From positions 54,093,536 to 54,157,535 of the forward strand of contig OZ023270.1 in the NCBI GenBank assembly GCA_964006375.1: 64,000 bases of DNA. The letters run 5' to 3'. The notes beneath the pieces are model-generated. The model was not told where the DNA came from and did no database searches. It saw nothing but the letters and a program-made list of their open reading frames with translations. The translations under genes and the position numbers were made by a program. Positions 22,855-31,841 of this stretch are shown here, one piece after another. Each line of letters starts with the position of its first letter. Position 1 is the first letter of the stretch. The DNA comes from Tillus elongatus. Lineage: Eukaryota; Arthropoda; Insecta; Coleoptera; Cleridae.

Positions 22855-24540
22855 ATGGAGGTGGAAAAGTTGATAAATAAACGTAACTCTGTTATGAATC
22901 GAGTGCAACACCTATCAAGGTTTGCATTAGACGCCAAGGCTGAACCCACAAAAAGGAATGAATTTAGAATCAGATACCAAGGTCTTAACGATTCTGTAAA
23001 TTTGTTTGATTCTTTACATCTGGACATCGTGTCTTTAATGAAGGATAAGGATAATTTGGCTTTACAATCGGAGATTCAGACAGACTTCGACAACATACAG
23101 TACAGCATCAAGTCAATCTATTTTGAAATTTGTGGTAAGGTTACTGCTGATGCTGCCGATGTAGCTAAGTCGCTCGATAATGAGGCTCACTCTGATAGTG
23201 GAACGGGTGGCAGACGTAATGTTCGATTGCCTAAGATCGATATTCCGAAATTTGACGGGGCGATTGGTCAGTGGCCACGTTTTTTCGATTTGTTTAGGAC
23301 TCTGATTCATGAAAATGACACTTTGTCAGATATTGAGCGTTTCCAGTATCTTCTTGCTTCCTTGACAAAAGAACCAGCTTCAATAGTTCAAAACCTACCC
23401 CTCATTTCGGATAATTACCAAGTGGCATATAATTCGCTAGTTTCAAGGTATGAAAATAAACGTGTGTTGCTTACGAATTACTGGTTAGCTCTTCTTAATG
23501 CTCCGAAGGTGTCAGGCGATTCATCTCGAGATTTAAGGAATTTGTTGACAACATTTACTGAAAACGTATGTGCGTTAGATTTATATCAAGAGCAGCAGTA
23601 TGATTTGTGGGACTTTACGAAATTCAATTTCCTTTTGCAAAAGTTAGATTCCTCTATCCGAAAGCAATTTGAAATACAGTTTGGTGACTGTGAGGTCCCC
23701 ACGTACTCGCACCTTAGTGATTTTTTAGAAAAACAGTGCAAGGCTCTTGAAACATCTGCGCTAACCGTAGCACCGGTCTCAGTGAAGAAGGGTCCTCAAA
23801 TGTTGAAAGGGAAACAGTTCGTGCAGCCGAAACCAACCACTTCTTTGGTGACTAGTGTTAGTAAGTCAGATTCATCAATTTCTTGTGTGTGTTGCCAGGG
23901 GGAACACTCATTGACGAAATGTGACAAGTTCTTAGAAATGTCTCCTAAGGATCGTCATACCTTAGTGAAGAGGAAAAGTCTGTGCTATAATTGTCTAGCT
24001 GGGTCTCACAAACTCGCAGGGTGTACCTCGAAATTTAATTGTCGTGTTTGTACTAGGAAACATCACACATATTTGCATTTTACATGTGAGCAAGGTGATA
24101 ACAGACCCGACCAAGTAACCGGTCAAGTCGTATTGACAAGCACGCTTCCCAGCTTCCCTGTTGTATTATTTGCCACATGTAAAGTGGATGTGTGTGATGC
24201 TTATGGGGTGTATCATAGATGTCGTGTGCTGCTCGATTGTGCAAGTCAGGCAAATTTCATTACGCAGCGCCTTGTAAGCAAACTTTCTCTGTCGAAGTCA
24301 CATGCTTCTGTTCCAATTCAGGGGATAAATCAGATGGCCACCGTTACTGATTTGGGGGTTACTTCATTTAGGTTGAGACCTCGGGACAAACCTAATCCTA
24401 GTTTCGATATCGATGCTATTGTGATAAGTACACTTGGAGAACACCCAAATCACCACAACACATATTTCAGAGACCTTACGATCGTTTCGTTGACCAAGTC
24501 AACATCTTCAGAGGAAGAAAAATTCTATTTCTTCCTCTGA
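22855..24540 (+). CDS. BEL/Pao gag-protease reading frame, truncated by palindrome
   Basis: 561 codons. The N-terminal gag part (22855 to about 23850) carries a gag-like DUF1759-type segment (LPKIDIPKFDG..GQWPRFFDLF). It is followed by cysteine knuckles: CVCC...H...C, LCYNCLAGSHKLAGC and CRVCTRKHHTYLH. Then comes an aspartic protease-like domain with the active-site region RVLLDCASQANFITQ (Asp at the usual place, CAS instead of the common SG/TG). Host-like coding ends at 24423; the last 39 codons are read from the inserted palindrome and end at a stop inside it. The start ATG (ATGGAGGTGG) is the first in frame after the leader. It acts in particle assembly and polyprotein cleavage. Confidence 0.93.
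   Translation: MEVEKLINKRNSVMNRVQHLSRFALDAKAEPTKRNEFRIRYQGLNDSVNLFDSLHLDIVSLMKDKDNLALQSEIQTDFDNIQYSIKSIYFEICGKVTADAADVAKSLDNEAHSDSGTGGRRNVRLPKIDIPKFDGAIGQWPRFFDLFRTLIHENDTLSDIERFQYLLASLTKEPASIVQNLPLISDNYQVAYNSLVSRYENKRVLLTNYWLALLNAPKVSGDSSRDLRNLLTTFTENVCALDLYQEQQYDLWDFTKFNFLLQKLDSSIRKQFEIQFGDCEVPTYSHLSDFLEKQCKALETSALTVAPVSVKKGPQMLKGKQFVQPKPTTSLVTSVSKSDSSISCVCCQGEHSLTKCDKFLEMSPKDRHTLVKRKSLCYNCLAGSHKLAGCTSKFNCRVCTRKHHTYLHFTCEQGDNRPDQVTGQVVLTSTLPSFPVVLFATCKVDVCDAYGVYHRCRVLLDCASQANFITQRLVSKLSLSKSHASVPIQGINQMATVTDLGVTSFRLRPRDKPNPSFDIDAIVISTLGEHPNHHNTYFRDLTIVSLTKSTSSEEEKFYFFL
24412..24423 (+). repeat. 12-bp direct repeat flanking the palindrome (left)
   Basis: GATGCTATTGTG occurs here and at 24657-24668, on both sides of the palindrome and in the same codon phase of the BEL frame. 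The next 14 bases outward are also similar but not identical, so this may be a target duplication or a remnant of template switching between related copies. Confidence 0.7.
24474..24514 (-). ncRNA. Hammerhead-ribozyme-like motif in palindrome, minus-strand copy
   Basis: Exact mirror of the motif at 24534-24574, so the palindrome presents the same core on whichever strand is transcribed. Confidence 0.45.
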
Positions 24541-24574
24541 AGATGTTGACTTGGTCAACGAAACGATCGTAAGG
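24534..24574 (+). ncRNA. Hammerhead-ribozyme-like motif in palindrome, plus-strand copy
   Basis: In order: CCT (stem I), CTGAAGA (fits the CUGANGA core), one extra T, the hairpin GTTGAC-TTG-GTCAAC (perfect 6-bp stem II), GAAAC, a self-complementary ACGATCGT as stem III, then A and AGG (stem I). Core purines are all intact and the putative cleavage triplet is GTA. Stem III has essentially no loop, so a dimer of two RNAs would be needed, as reported for short-stem-III hammerheads of Penelope-like elements. Confidence 0.5.
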
Positions 24575-24584
24575 TCTCTGAAAT

Positions 24585-27500
24585 ATGTGTTGTGGTGATT
24601 TGGGTGTTCTCCAAGTGTACTTATTAGTGCTCATCACAGGTTCCAGTTTTCACATAGATGCTATTGTGGTTCCCAGAATCTGCGACAAGGCACCTTCAAC
24701 GGACGTACAATCATATGTCTGGAATCATATCAAAGACCTTGCTTTAGCGGATGATACTTTTGGTCAGCCAGGGGACATTGATATTTTATTGGGTGCTGAT
24801 ATATATGCAATGGCATTGTTACCGGGACTTAGAAAGGGTAAGGATCAGGAACCTACTGCTATCAATACAGTGTTTGGTTGGGTAATCTTGGGTAGTGTAC
24901 CAGCCCAATCGAATTTAGTGGTTGATTCCTTTTGTACGTCGGTCGATGTTTCTCTGGACAAAACTCTCAGACAATTTTGGGAATTGGAGCAAGTGCCTCA
25001 GTGCACATTAGCGAGTCCGGAAGATGCCCTGTGTGAGAAGATCTTCCAGGACACTCATTCACGTGACTCTAATGGTAGATATGTCGTGGGCCTGCCATTT
25101 CGTGATGGGATGCCAGATCTGGGTGAGTCACATTCCATGGCATTGAGACGGCTTCATGCTCTAGAGAGACGATTGTCCAAAGAGTCAGATATCCGTAGAA
25201 AGTATGTGGCTTTCATGCGTGAGTATCTGAGCGATGGGCACATGTCTCCTGTGTCGTGTAAGGTATCACATCCTAGTGCCGTCTACTACATCCCTCATCA
25301 TTGTATCTTGAAACCCGAAAGTACCACTACAAAGTTACGGGTGGTGTTCGACGCCAGTGCTAAGACCTCAAATGGCGTCTCGCTCAACAACACCCTATTG
25401 GTTGGACCCAAGTTGCAGCAGGATATTGTGACAGTCCTGTTGAATTTTCGGGCTCATCGAGTCGCCTTTACTGCAGACATTAAGCAAATGTTTCTGCAAG
25501 TATTGGTGGCAGAGGAGCATAGGGACTTCCAGCGCATTCTTTGGCGGTTTTCCAATTCTGAGCCAGTGCAAGAGTTCAGACTCAATACAGTGTCCTTTGG
25601 TGTTGCTTCTAGCCCCTATCTTGCCATTAGGACCCTCTTACAGGTGGCAACAGATTTAGGTGGTAAATATCCTCTTGCAGCAGACGTCATAAGGTCTGAC
25701 ACGTACGTGGATGACATAGTAACTAGTGTGCCAGATTCCAATTCTGCAATTGAAGTGAAATCTCAACTGATAGGAATGCTCGGAGAGGCTGGATTTGAGT
25801 TGCGAAAATGGGCAAGCAATGATCCCGAATTTCTTGCGTCTCTCCCCAGTAGTCATCAGCAATCTCTGTGTTTCGACTCTGATGACTTAGTGTCTGTCAA
25901 GATTTTAGGACTACAGTGGTGTCCAATGACTGACTGCTTCTCGTACAAGGTACATCCAATTGAACGCAAATGCACCAAGCGTAACATACTGTCAGAGCTT
26001 GCTAGAATCTTTGATCCTTTGGGTTTCTTGTCTCCCCTCACCCTCTCTGCGAAGCAGCTGATGCAGTTCCTGTGGCAGCTAGGCATTTCGTGGGATGAAA
26101 AACCACCACTAGAAGTCGAATCCAGGTGGGACACATACAAATCGCAACTTTCTTGTTTGTCATCGTTGTCAATTCCGCGGTATGTGTCTGCTGAAGGTAC
26201 TACTTCTTCTACATTGCATGGATTCTCGGATGCGTCTGAGCTTGGTTATGGGGCCGTAATTTATCTTCGTGTTGTATCCGCCAGCGGAGCCATAAAGATA
26301 TCTCTCTTGTGTGCTAAGTCTCGTGTCTCCCCACTAAAAAAAGTATCAGTACCCCGATTGGAGCTTTGTGCAGCAGCCTTGTTAGCAGAGTTGATGGAGT
26401 TCGTTCAGGTTACATACCGAAAGACTATTTCTATTGATAATATATTTTGCTGGTCTGATTCCACAGTTGCCATTCAGTGGATTAAGTCATCTCCCCATCG
26501 ATGGAAAACGTTTGTGGCCAATAGAGTGGCGCTCATACAAGAAAAGGTACCCCCTGGTTGCTGGTCACATGTTTCGGGGTTAATCAACCCTGCAGATTGT
26601 GCATCGCGCGGACTTACTCCTAATGAGCTTCTCAATCACCCGCTATGGTGGACGGGTCCGGCTTTCTTGTCCGAACCATCAGATACATGGATTAGCGCAG
26701 AATCTTTAGGTGAAGAGTCTGATGTCATGATGTCGGAGCAGAGGCAAGTTGTGTGCATGACAAAGGTTGTTTCGTGTGATTGGCCGCTGAATTTGTTAGA
26801 AGGGTATTCTTCGCTGAGGAAAATTCAAGGTATCATTGCTTACAGTATGAGGTTTGTCAAAAATCTGAAATTACCCCGGAAGGACAGAATTTCGGGCGCA
26901 TTGAGTGAGGCGGAGCTTTACACTGCACTGACTTTTCTTGTTAAAGCAGTACAAAGGTTGGCGTTTGAGAGGGAAATGCGTGACATTGAGCATGGTCGAC
27001 CTTGTGTAAAGTCTATCCGTAGGCTGGCCCCATTTGTGGATAGGGATGGTGTTCTCAGGGTGGGCGGTAGACTTAGATGCTCGGACTTGTCGTTTGATGC
27101 AAAGCATCCCATGCTTCTGCCACGTTCACACTTGCTCACTGACTTGGTGATTCGTAGTGTCCATCAGAAACACTTACATCCTGGACCTCGTACCTTGCAG
27201 TATTTGTTGTCACAAAATTTTTGGATTCTTTCGGCCCGACGGGCAATTAATAGTGTGCTTGGGCAATGTTATCGTTGTTTCCGTGTTCGCCCGGTAACTT
27301 TGACACCTGTAATGGGGGATCTTCCTCCAGTAAGAGTTTCTCAGCTGGAACCATTCTCTCACACTGGAATTGATTTTGCCGGTCCATTTCTCGTTACCCA
27401 GGGAAGATATCGTGGTGTCAGAAGTGCGAAGGCATATGTGTGTATTTTTGTTTGCATGACCACAAAGGCTGTGCATATTGAATCGGTATCAGACCTCACC

Positions 27501-28232
27501 TCGGAGGCTTTTCTTGCTGCTTTTCGGCGCTTTGTGGCTCGAAGAGGTCGTTGTGACAATGTCTACAGTGACTGCGGCACTAATTTTGTCGGGGCCAACC
27601 GATTGTTGGTTTCATACGCACATCAGGTGACTGATTCCTTGTCAATTGAGTGGCATTGGAATCCCCCATCAGCGCCGCACTTTGGAGGACTGTGGGAAGC
27701 AGGGGTTCGTTCCATTAAAACTCACTTGCGTCGTGTTGTTGGCACACAGGTTCTGACATTCGAGGAACTGACCACTGTTCTGGCACAGATTGAAGCAGTT
27801 CTTAATTCCCGACCGCTCTGTAGTCTTAGTACAGACCCCAATGACATGACATCGCTTTCCCCTGCGCACTTCTTGACCATGGAGCCTCTTTGTGCCCCAC
27901 CTGACCCAGACGTGACTGATGTCAAACTTACCAGACTTTCTCGTTGGCAACTTGTTTCCAGAATGCATCAAGATTTTTGGAAACGCTGGAAAAGTGAATA
28001 TTTGCACACCTTGCAGCCGCGCAATAAGTGGTCTACCCCCCAAGAAGCTCCTTCGATTGGTACTCTCGTTGTCATCAAAGATGAGACAGTGTCTCCGCTT
28101 GTGTGGAAGTTAGGGCGCATATTGAGACTCTATCCGGGTCGTGATGGCGTTGCCCGTGTCGCTCAAGTACGAACAAGCACAAGTATTTTAGATCGTCCTA
28201 TGACCAAGCTGTGCCCTTTACCTTCGCAGTAA
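24585..28232 (+). CDS. BEL/Pao polymerase: RT, RNase H, integrase
   Basis: 1215 codons. The nominal ATG lies in the palindrome, so the first 28 or so codons are not native and the natural protein began in gag-protease; both frames are in the same register outside the insertion. The RT contains KLRVVFDASAKTSNGVSLN, FTADIKQMF and the catalytic TYVDDIVTS (residues about 373-381). RNase H contains GFSDASELGYGAV, PRLELCAA and CWSDSTVAIQW. The integrase zinc region (HQKHLHPG...CYRCFRV) precedes the DDE core: GIDFAGPF (D about 929), VYSDCGTNF (D about 995) and FGGLWEAGVR (E about 1038). All catalytic residues seen are intact. Confidence 0.95.
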   Translation: MCCGDLGVLQVYLLVLITGSSFHIDAIVVPRICDKAPSTDVQSYVWNHIKDLALADDTFGQPGDIDILLGADIYAMALLPGLRKGKDQEPTAINTVFGWVILGSVPAQSNLVVDSFCTSVDVSLDKTLRQFWELEQVPQCTLASPEDALCEKIFQDTHSRDSNGRYVVGLPFRDGMPDLGESHSMALRRLHALERRLSKESDIRRKYVAFMREYLSDGHMSPVSCKVSHPSAVYYIPHHCILKPESTTTKLRVVFDASAKTSNGVSLNNTLLVGPKLQQDIVTVLLNFRAHRVAFTADIKQMFLQVLVAEEHRDFQRILWRFSNSEPVQEFRLNTVSFGVASSPYLAIRTLLQVATDLGGKYPLAADVIRSDTYVDDIVTSVPDSNSAIEVKSQLIGMLGEAGFELRKWASNDPEFLASLPSSHQQSLCFDSDDLVSVKILGLQWCPMTDCFSYKVHPIERKCTKRNILSELARIFDPLGFLSPLTLSAKQLMQFLWQLGISWDEKPPLEVESRWDTYKSQLSCLSSLSIPRYVSAEGTTSSTLHGFSDASELGYGAVIYLRVVSASGAIKISLLCAKSRVSPLKKVSVPRLELCAAALLAELMEFVQVTYRKTISIDNIFCWSDSTVAIQWIKSSPHRWKTFVANRVALIQEKVPPGCWSHVSGLINPADCASRGLTPNELLNHPLWWTGPAFLSEPSDTWISAESLGEESDVMMSEQRQVVCMTKVVSCDWPLNLLEGYSSLRKIQGIIAYSMRFVKNLKLPRKDRISGALSEAELYTALTFLVKAVQRLAFEREMRDIEHGRPCVKSIRRLAPFVDRDGVLRVGGRLRCSDLSFDAKHPMLLPRSHLLTDLVIRSVHQKHLHPGPRTLQYLLSQNFWILSARRAINSVLGQCYRCFRVRPVTLTPVMGDLPPVRVSQLEPFSHTGIDFAGPFLVTQGRYRGVRSAKAYVCIFVCMTTKAVHIESVSDLTSEAFLAAFRRFVARRGRCDNVYSDCGTNFVGANRLLVSYAHQVTDSLSIEWHWNPPSAPHFGGLWEAGVRSIKTHLRRVVGTQVLTFEELTTVLAQIEAVLNSRPLCSLSTDPNDMTSLSPAHFLTMEPLCAPPDPDVTDVKLTRLSRWQLVSRMHQDFWKRWKSEYLHTLQPRNKWSTPQEAPSIGTLVVIKDETVSPLVWKLGRILRLYPGRDGVARVAQVRTSTSILDRPMTKLCPLPSQ

Positions 28233-28332
28233 ACGGCCAGTACGCATCTCCCATTTGTATAGTTAGTTATAGTGTGTATCTACCAATTTAATTTAATCTT
28301 TGCATTTTTTAATCGGAAATAAGTAGTCCTTA

Positions 28333-28346
28333 TTTGGTGGGCGGAA
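28333..28346 (+). promoter_or_regulatory. Putative polypurine tract
   Basis: TTGGTGGGCGGAA ends at the 3' LTR start, the position where plus-strand priming occurs in LTR retrotransposons. It is purine-rich apart from one C. Confidence 0.6.
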
Positions 28347-28773
28347 TGTTGATGCAAGTTTCTATATATTTTTGAATTTGAAATTGCCGCCAGACATTTA
28401 GGGATTGCTGCTCGCCGTGGTTGGCACCACTGAGAGGAGGAGAGGGGGCAGATTTTGTGACAGCCTCTCTCTCTCTCTCTCTCTCGCGACGTAAACCAGC
28501 GTCACTGCGTTAGAATCAGTCGTCCTGAAAACTGCTAGTACTCCAGACTAGGGATGTGCTCCAGATTTTCTGGTCTAATTTTCTTGTTACATAATTTTTT
28601 GCCTCATTTGGGGTGAAGATAGTCGCCCGACCTCCAAAGAAGACCCTAAAACCCACGTGAAGATACAGTCCATTACACAGGTGAGTGCATCTCTTATTTG
28701 TCTGGTATAATTTAAAATCTAACTTTATTGTAAACAATTCCTCTTTATTATTTCGTAATATCTTGCAACAACA
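28347..28773 (+). repeat. BEL/Pao 3' LTR
   Basis: 427 bp, TGTTGATG...GCAACAACA. Near-identical to the 5' LTR; longer by two CT units. It is followed by the right target duplication TTGGG (28774-28778) and about 83 bp of original intron before exon E. Confidence 0.95.
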
Positions 28774-28861
28774 TTGGGAATGGAAGAAATTAAACCAACT
28801 AATTATATAACAACTTTTTTTAAATAAAAAAATTGAATGGGTTTATTATTTTTGTTTCCAG

Positions 28862-29123
28862 AGGTTACTTATATGTTCGTTTAGATGGTACAATGACGAT
28901 TAGAAAGAGAGCTAAAGTAGTTGAGAATTTTAACAAACCAGATTCACCAGAATTTATTTTTATGCTAAGCTCAAAAGCAGGTGGATGTGGTCTCAATTTA
29001 ATAGGAGCCAATCGTTTAATTATGTTTGATCCCGACTGGAATCCAGCCAATGATGACCAAGCTATGGCCAGAGTTTGGAGAGATGGACAACAAAAACCGT
29101 GTTATATTTATAGGTTCCTAGCG
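28862..29123 (+). CDS. Rad54: RAD54-like DNA repair ATPase, exon E (motifs V and VI)
   Basis: It begins after TTTCCAG with the last base of the split arginine codon, then [35 protein letters not shown] (motif V), [11 protein letters not shown] and motif [14 protein letters not shown], where the arginine finger lies. It ends after YIYRFLA at the donor GTAATG in phase 0. The sequence is collinear with human RAD54L and has no stop or frameshift, so the BEL insertion just upstream has left the coding exon itself intact. Confidence 0.97.
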
Positions 29124-29699
29124 GTAATGTTATTTTACTAGATTTTTTAAATAAAAATGTGCGAATGGCAACCTGCCGCAGCCATATACTGCCTAACTAA
29201 CTAACTAGATTTTTTAATTATCCTTTTCTATTTTAAAAATTTAGGGATGTATAAAAATTTTAAACCAACCTGAAACTTCAGTTCAAAAAATTGTATGCAC
29301 TAGGCGATCTTAAAATATTTCATTGCTCAAGGTTTGCTCATAGTTTGCTTTGAAAAAAACTTGGGCAACTTAAGAACTATAGATATTTTTTCATTATACG
29401 GGTGGGGATTTTGAGTGTCAAACCATTGTGATCTCAAAAACTACGAGAGATGCAAGTTTGGTTTAATAAGACAAAAGTTGCATAATTATAAAGGCATCTT
29501 AAAGGTTTTTTCAGAATTTATATATTTTGCATAGCTAACTAGATATAGAGAAAAGTAAGAGAGATAACCAGATATTCCAGAATTCTGAAATTTTCTAAAG
29601 GATGTAATCGATAAATCTGGTTGCCATGGTGGTAAAGAATATCTAAGCTTAGATTATGCTTATGAGCAGCAATAGCCAACTTCAACCTTATGGATGCCA
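29124..29699. other. RAD54 intron, nothing recognised
   Basis: AT-rich sequence without clear repeat structure or coding potential. Confidence 0.4.
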
Positions 29700-29808
29700 T
29701 ATTGATTTTTTTTATGAAAGTATAGATTTTTTTAGTGAATTTTCTTTAAAAAAATTACTAATGAGTGCAAACTAGGCCCCGTAGAACACATATCCGGGGT
29801 CAGTTTCA

Positions 29809-29885
<77 letters not shown>

Positions 29886-30350
29886 GTTTGGGTTATCCAT
29901 GTTGACTATCCTCACGAATAATTGATAACTCAAAAAATAATATGCCGATTTTGATAAAATTTGGTGAGTACCTTTCTTTTGCAAGTGGCTCGGATAAGTT
30001 CGTTCCCAGGAAAATCTACTTAGTTTTTCCCGAAAAATGTTGCGTTTTCTTTCCAAAAATCTGTATTTCCGGAAATAACAAAGTAAGGCAACAAAATTTG
30101 GTATGCGGATTTATGTCATTAAAAGTAAATTACGTACCAAAATTTAGATCTGTAAGTTAAAACACAAAAAAAGTTACAGGCATTTAAAAAAAGGGGGTTT
30201 CCCTCAAAACGTCAAAGTCGCGATTTGAAAGGTTAAAATTGGCAACATTCAGGCAATGACCTTAAAACTAATATGGGTTATGTAGAGAAAATGTCGCAAG
30301 AAGAATGTTTTATTACAAATCTAAAGTCTCAGTCTTAAAAAAATATTTCT
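29700..30350 (+). repeat. AT-rich dispersed repeat family, copy 1
   Basis: About 400 bp (29930-30350) closely match 53695-54115: GATTTTGAT.AAATTTGGTGA, TTTTGCAAGTGGCT, CCGGAAATAACAAAGTAAGG, AAAACGTCAAA and AAGAAGAATGTTTTA. The flank 29740-29790 (TTTCTTTAAAAAAATT, GGCCCCGTAGAACA) also matches 53590-53690, and the reverse complement of 60782-60910. A TA tract and a pogo-like scrap sit inside this copy. No open frame: a non-autonomous element of unknown class. Confidence 0.7.
29812..29884. repeat. (TA)n microsatellite inside AT-rich repeat
   Basis: About 36 TA units. The left flank (ATATCC.GGGTCAGTTT) matches the flank of the TA tract at 60672-60781 in reverse. The right flank (ATGTTTGGGTTATCCATG) matches the flank of the tract at 1954-2036 in reverse. 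Confidence 0.95.
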
Positions 30351-30488
30351 ACAATCACAGGTGGCCCATAAGTCGTTAGTGATACAAATTTTCTTTTTTT
30401 TTTTTTTTAAATCTCTCACGCCTTATAATATTGCATTTTTGCATTTTCCATTGAAATATAATACATGTTTGTAAGAAAAGAAATTCAG

Positions 30489-30778
30489 GACGCACCAAGT
30501 GCGTTATGGTAGTGTAGTTTTTTGAATTGCTCAATTTGCTATTAACCTATAAAGTTCGTTGGCCAGGAAATCAGTTTTTTCAGAAACATTGTAAGTTTAT
30601 TTTCGGAAAATTTTTGCACATTTTCAAACAATAAGTAATTTTGATAAAATATGGTACATTGTTTCTTCTACATATGCCATAGCGATAACCAGATTGATGC
30701 CTGCTTGTATTAGAGAGACATATTTATTATTAAAAACATTTTGTTGAAAATTCACTTCCATAACGCACTTGCTGCGTC
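30489..30778. mobile_element. Small MITE with 21-bp inverted repeats
   Basis: GACGCACCAAGTGCGTTATGG at the left end is met by its inverse at 30758-30778 with one mismatch. The trinucleotide CAG flanks both ends (30486-30488 and 30779-30781), a possible 3-bp target duplication. It is 290 bp and non-coding. Confidence 0.65.
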
Positions 30779-31446
30779 CAGACTTTTTGGGTTGGTGCAG
30801 TCCAGTCTGGCCGAATATTTATACAGCAGATCCTAAGGTTAGTATTTGGTCTCGAACCAACCGAATCTTCTCGGCCATTTTTTATTAAAAATAATATAAA
30901 ACCACTACCATGTATTGAAAAGTGCTCCTTACGCAAAAAGTCTTTATTCAGGGAGCGAGATATTGACATTTATTCTCGCCCTCCCAGAAATAGCTCAGAA
31001 CTGAGTCCACCTTAACATTCGACTGCTAGATTTGAAAAGTCTCCCTATTATAGTCAAATAAAATACTTCAATATATTGTCTAATGCTTTTAAATATTGGC
31101 CCTATTACGGCGCCCATATGTCAGATAAAGCTGGTAAGCTATTTAAGTTGTGCTTCTGCGGCAGCAGGTCAGATCGGGTTAGGCGAGGTGATCTGTCTAC
31201 TATTTAAAGAAAATGTTTTTTCCACCTATAAAATTGTTTAGATGCTGATGTTTTGAGGATTTGTGTGAACACTACTCTTATTGGGAGAGCTCGTCTGAGT
31301 GTTTCAGAATGACCTGCATGTAAAGCCGTAAAAACTGCTAGTTACATTAAGCAATGATAGCTTACATTATTCGTATCTTGCATTCTGTTTGTTTCTTGTT
31401 TTTAATAATGACATTGTCTACTAAATTTATTTTTGAACAATTTTAG

Positions 31447-31728
31447 GCAGGGTCAATTGAAGAAAAGATTTTCCAAAGACAGGCTCACAAAAAGGCTTTG
31501 AGTTCTGCAGTTGTCGACATGAATGAAGAGACTGCAAGACATTTCAGTGTAGCTGAACTGAGGGATCTTTTCCGCCTCGAAGAAACCGAATCTGACACCC
31601 ATCGTCGTCTAAAATGTAATAGATGCCTTAACAAGATTCAAATAAAAAATCCACCAGAAGACGCAGATTGTATGTCAGATTTATCACATTGGTACCACTG
31701 CTGGGATAAAAAGGGCTTAGCAGATATG
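31447..31728 (+). CDS. Rad54: RAD54-like DNA repair ATPase, exon F
   Basis: 94 codons starting after TTTTAG with [20 protein letters not shown], the segment after motif VI that is almost identical in human RAD54L. It continues with [13 protein letters not shown] and a cysteine-containing segment [10 protein letters not shown]...[12 protein letters not shown] that matches the conserved zinc-binding region of the family C-terminus. It ends in LADM at the donor GTGAGT, phase 0. Confidence 0.97.
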
Positions 31729-31841
31729 GTGAGTAGCACAGTTAACTAAAGTAAAAAATAAACTTTAAATAACAATGTTTTTTCCCGGCGTTACTCAAAC
31801 TTCCACTATATGGATTGCCCTTCAAACACTGCTTATCAATA

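Larger units (their letters stand above)
24424..24624. repeat. Perfect 97-bp-arm palindrome inserted in BEL/Pao pol
   Basis: Bases 24424-24520 are the exact reverse complement of 24528-24624, with a 7-base loop (AATTCTA). The ends read ATAAGTACACTTGGAGAACA. It is the complete form of the repeat family also seen at 891-990 and 45851-46180, and each arm carries a hammerhead-like core. It introduces a stop that separates gag-protease from RT. To its right, 22 bases ((T/C)AGTGCTCATCACAG plus TTCCA) are shared with the copy near 46160-46180, so the inserted unit extends slightly past the palindrome. Confidence 0.95.
22055..28773 (+). mobile_element. BEL/Pao LTR retrotransposon, nearly complete
   Basis: 6.7 kb, with 423- and 427-bp LTRs, a primer-binding site, a gag/protease frame, a polymerase frame with RT, RNase H and integrase, a polypurine tract and a 5-bp target duplication. 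It is inserted in sense orientation in the RAD54 intron between exons D and E. By eye the LTRs differ by one substitution (GTTTG versus GTTTC near the start) and by two CT dinucleotides in the CTCTCT tract, indicating recent insertion. Only a 97-bp-arm palindrome at 24424-24624 disrupts coding. No envelope gene is present. Confidence 0.96.

Noticed and set aside
24424..24624. Palindrome as a transcription terminator or a native retroelement frameshift signal
   Set aside because: It contains a stop, is bordered by 12-bp direct repeats, and has relatives outside any BEL element, so it is an insertion.
25656..28043. Minus-strand frames of 60-124 codons
   Set aside because: Shadows of the BEL/Pao polymerase frame.
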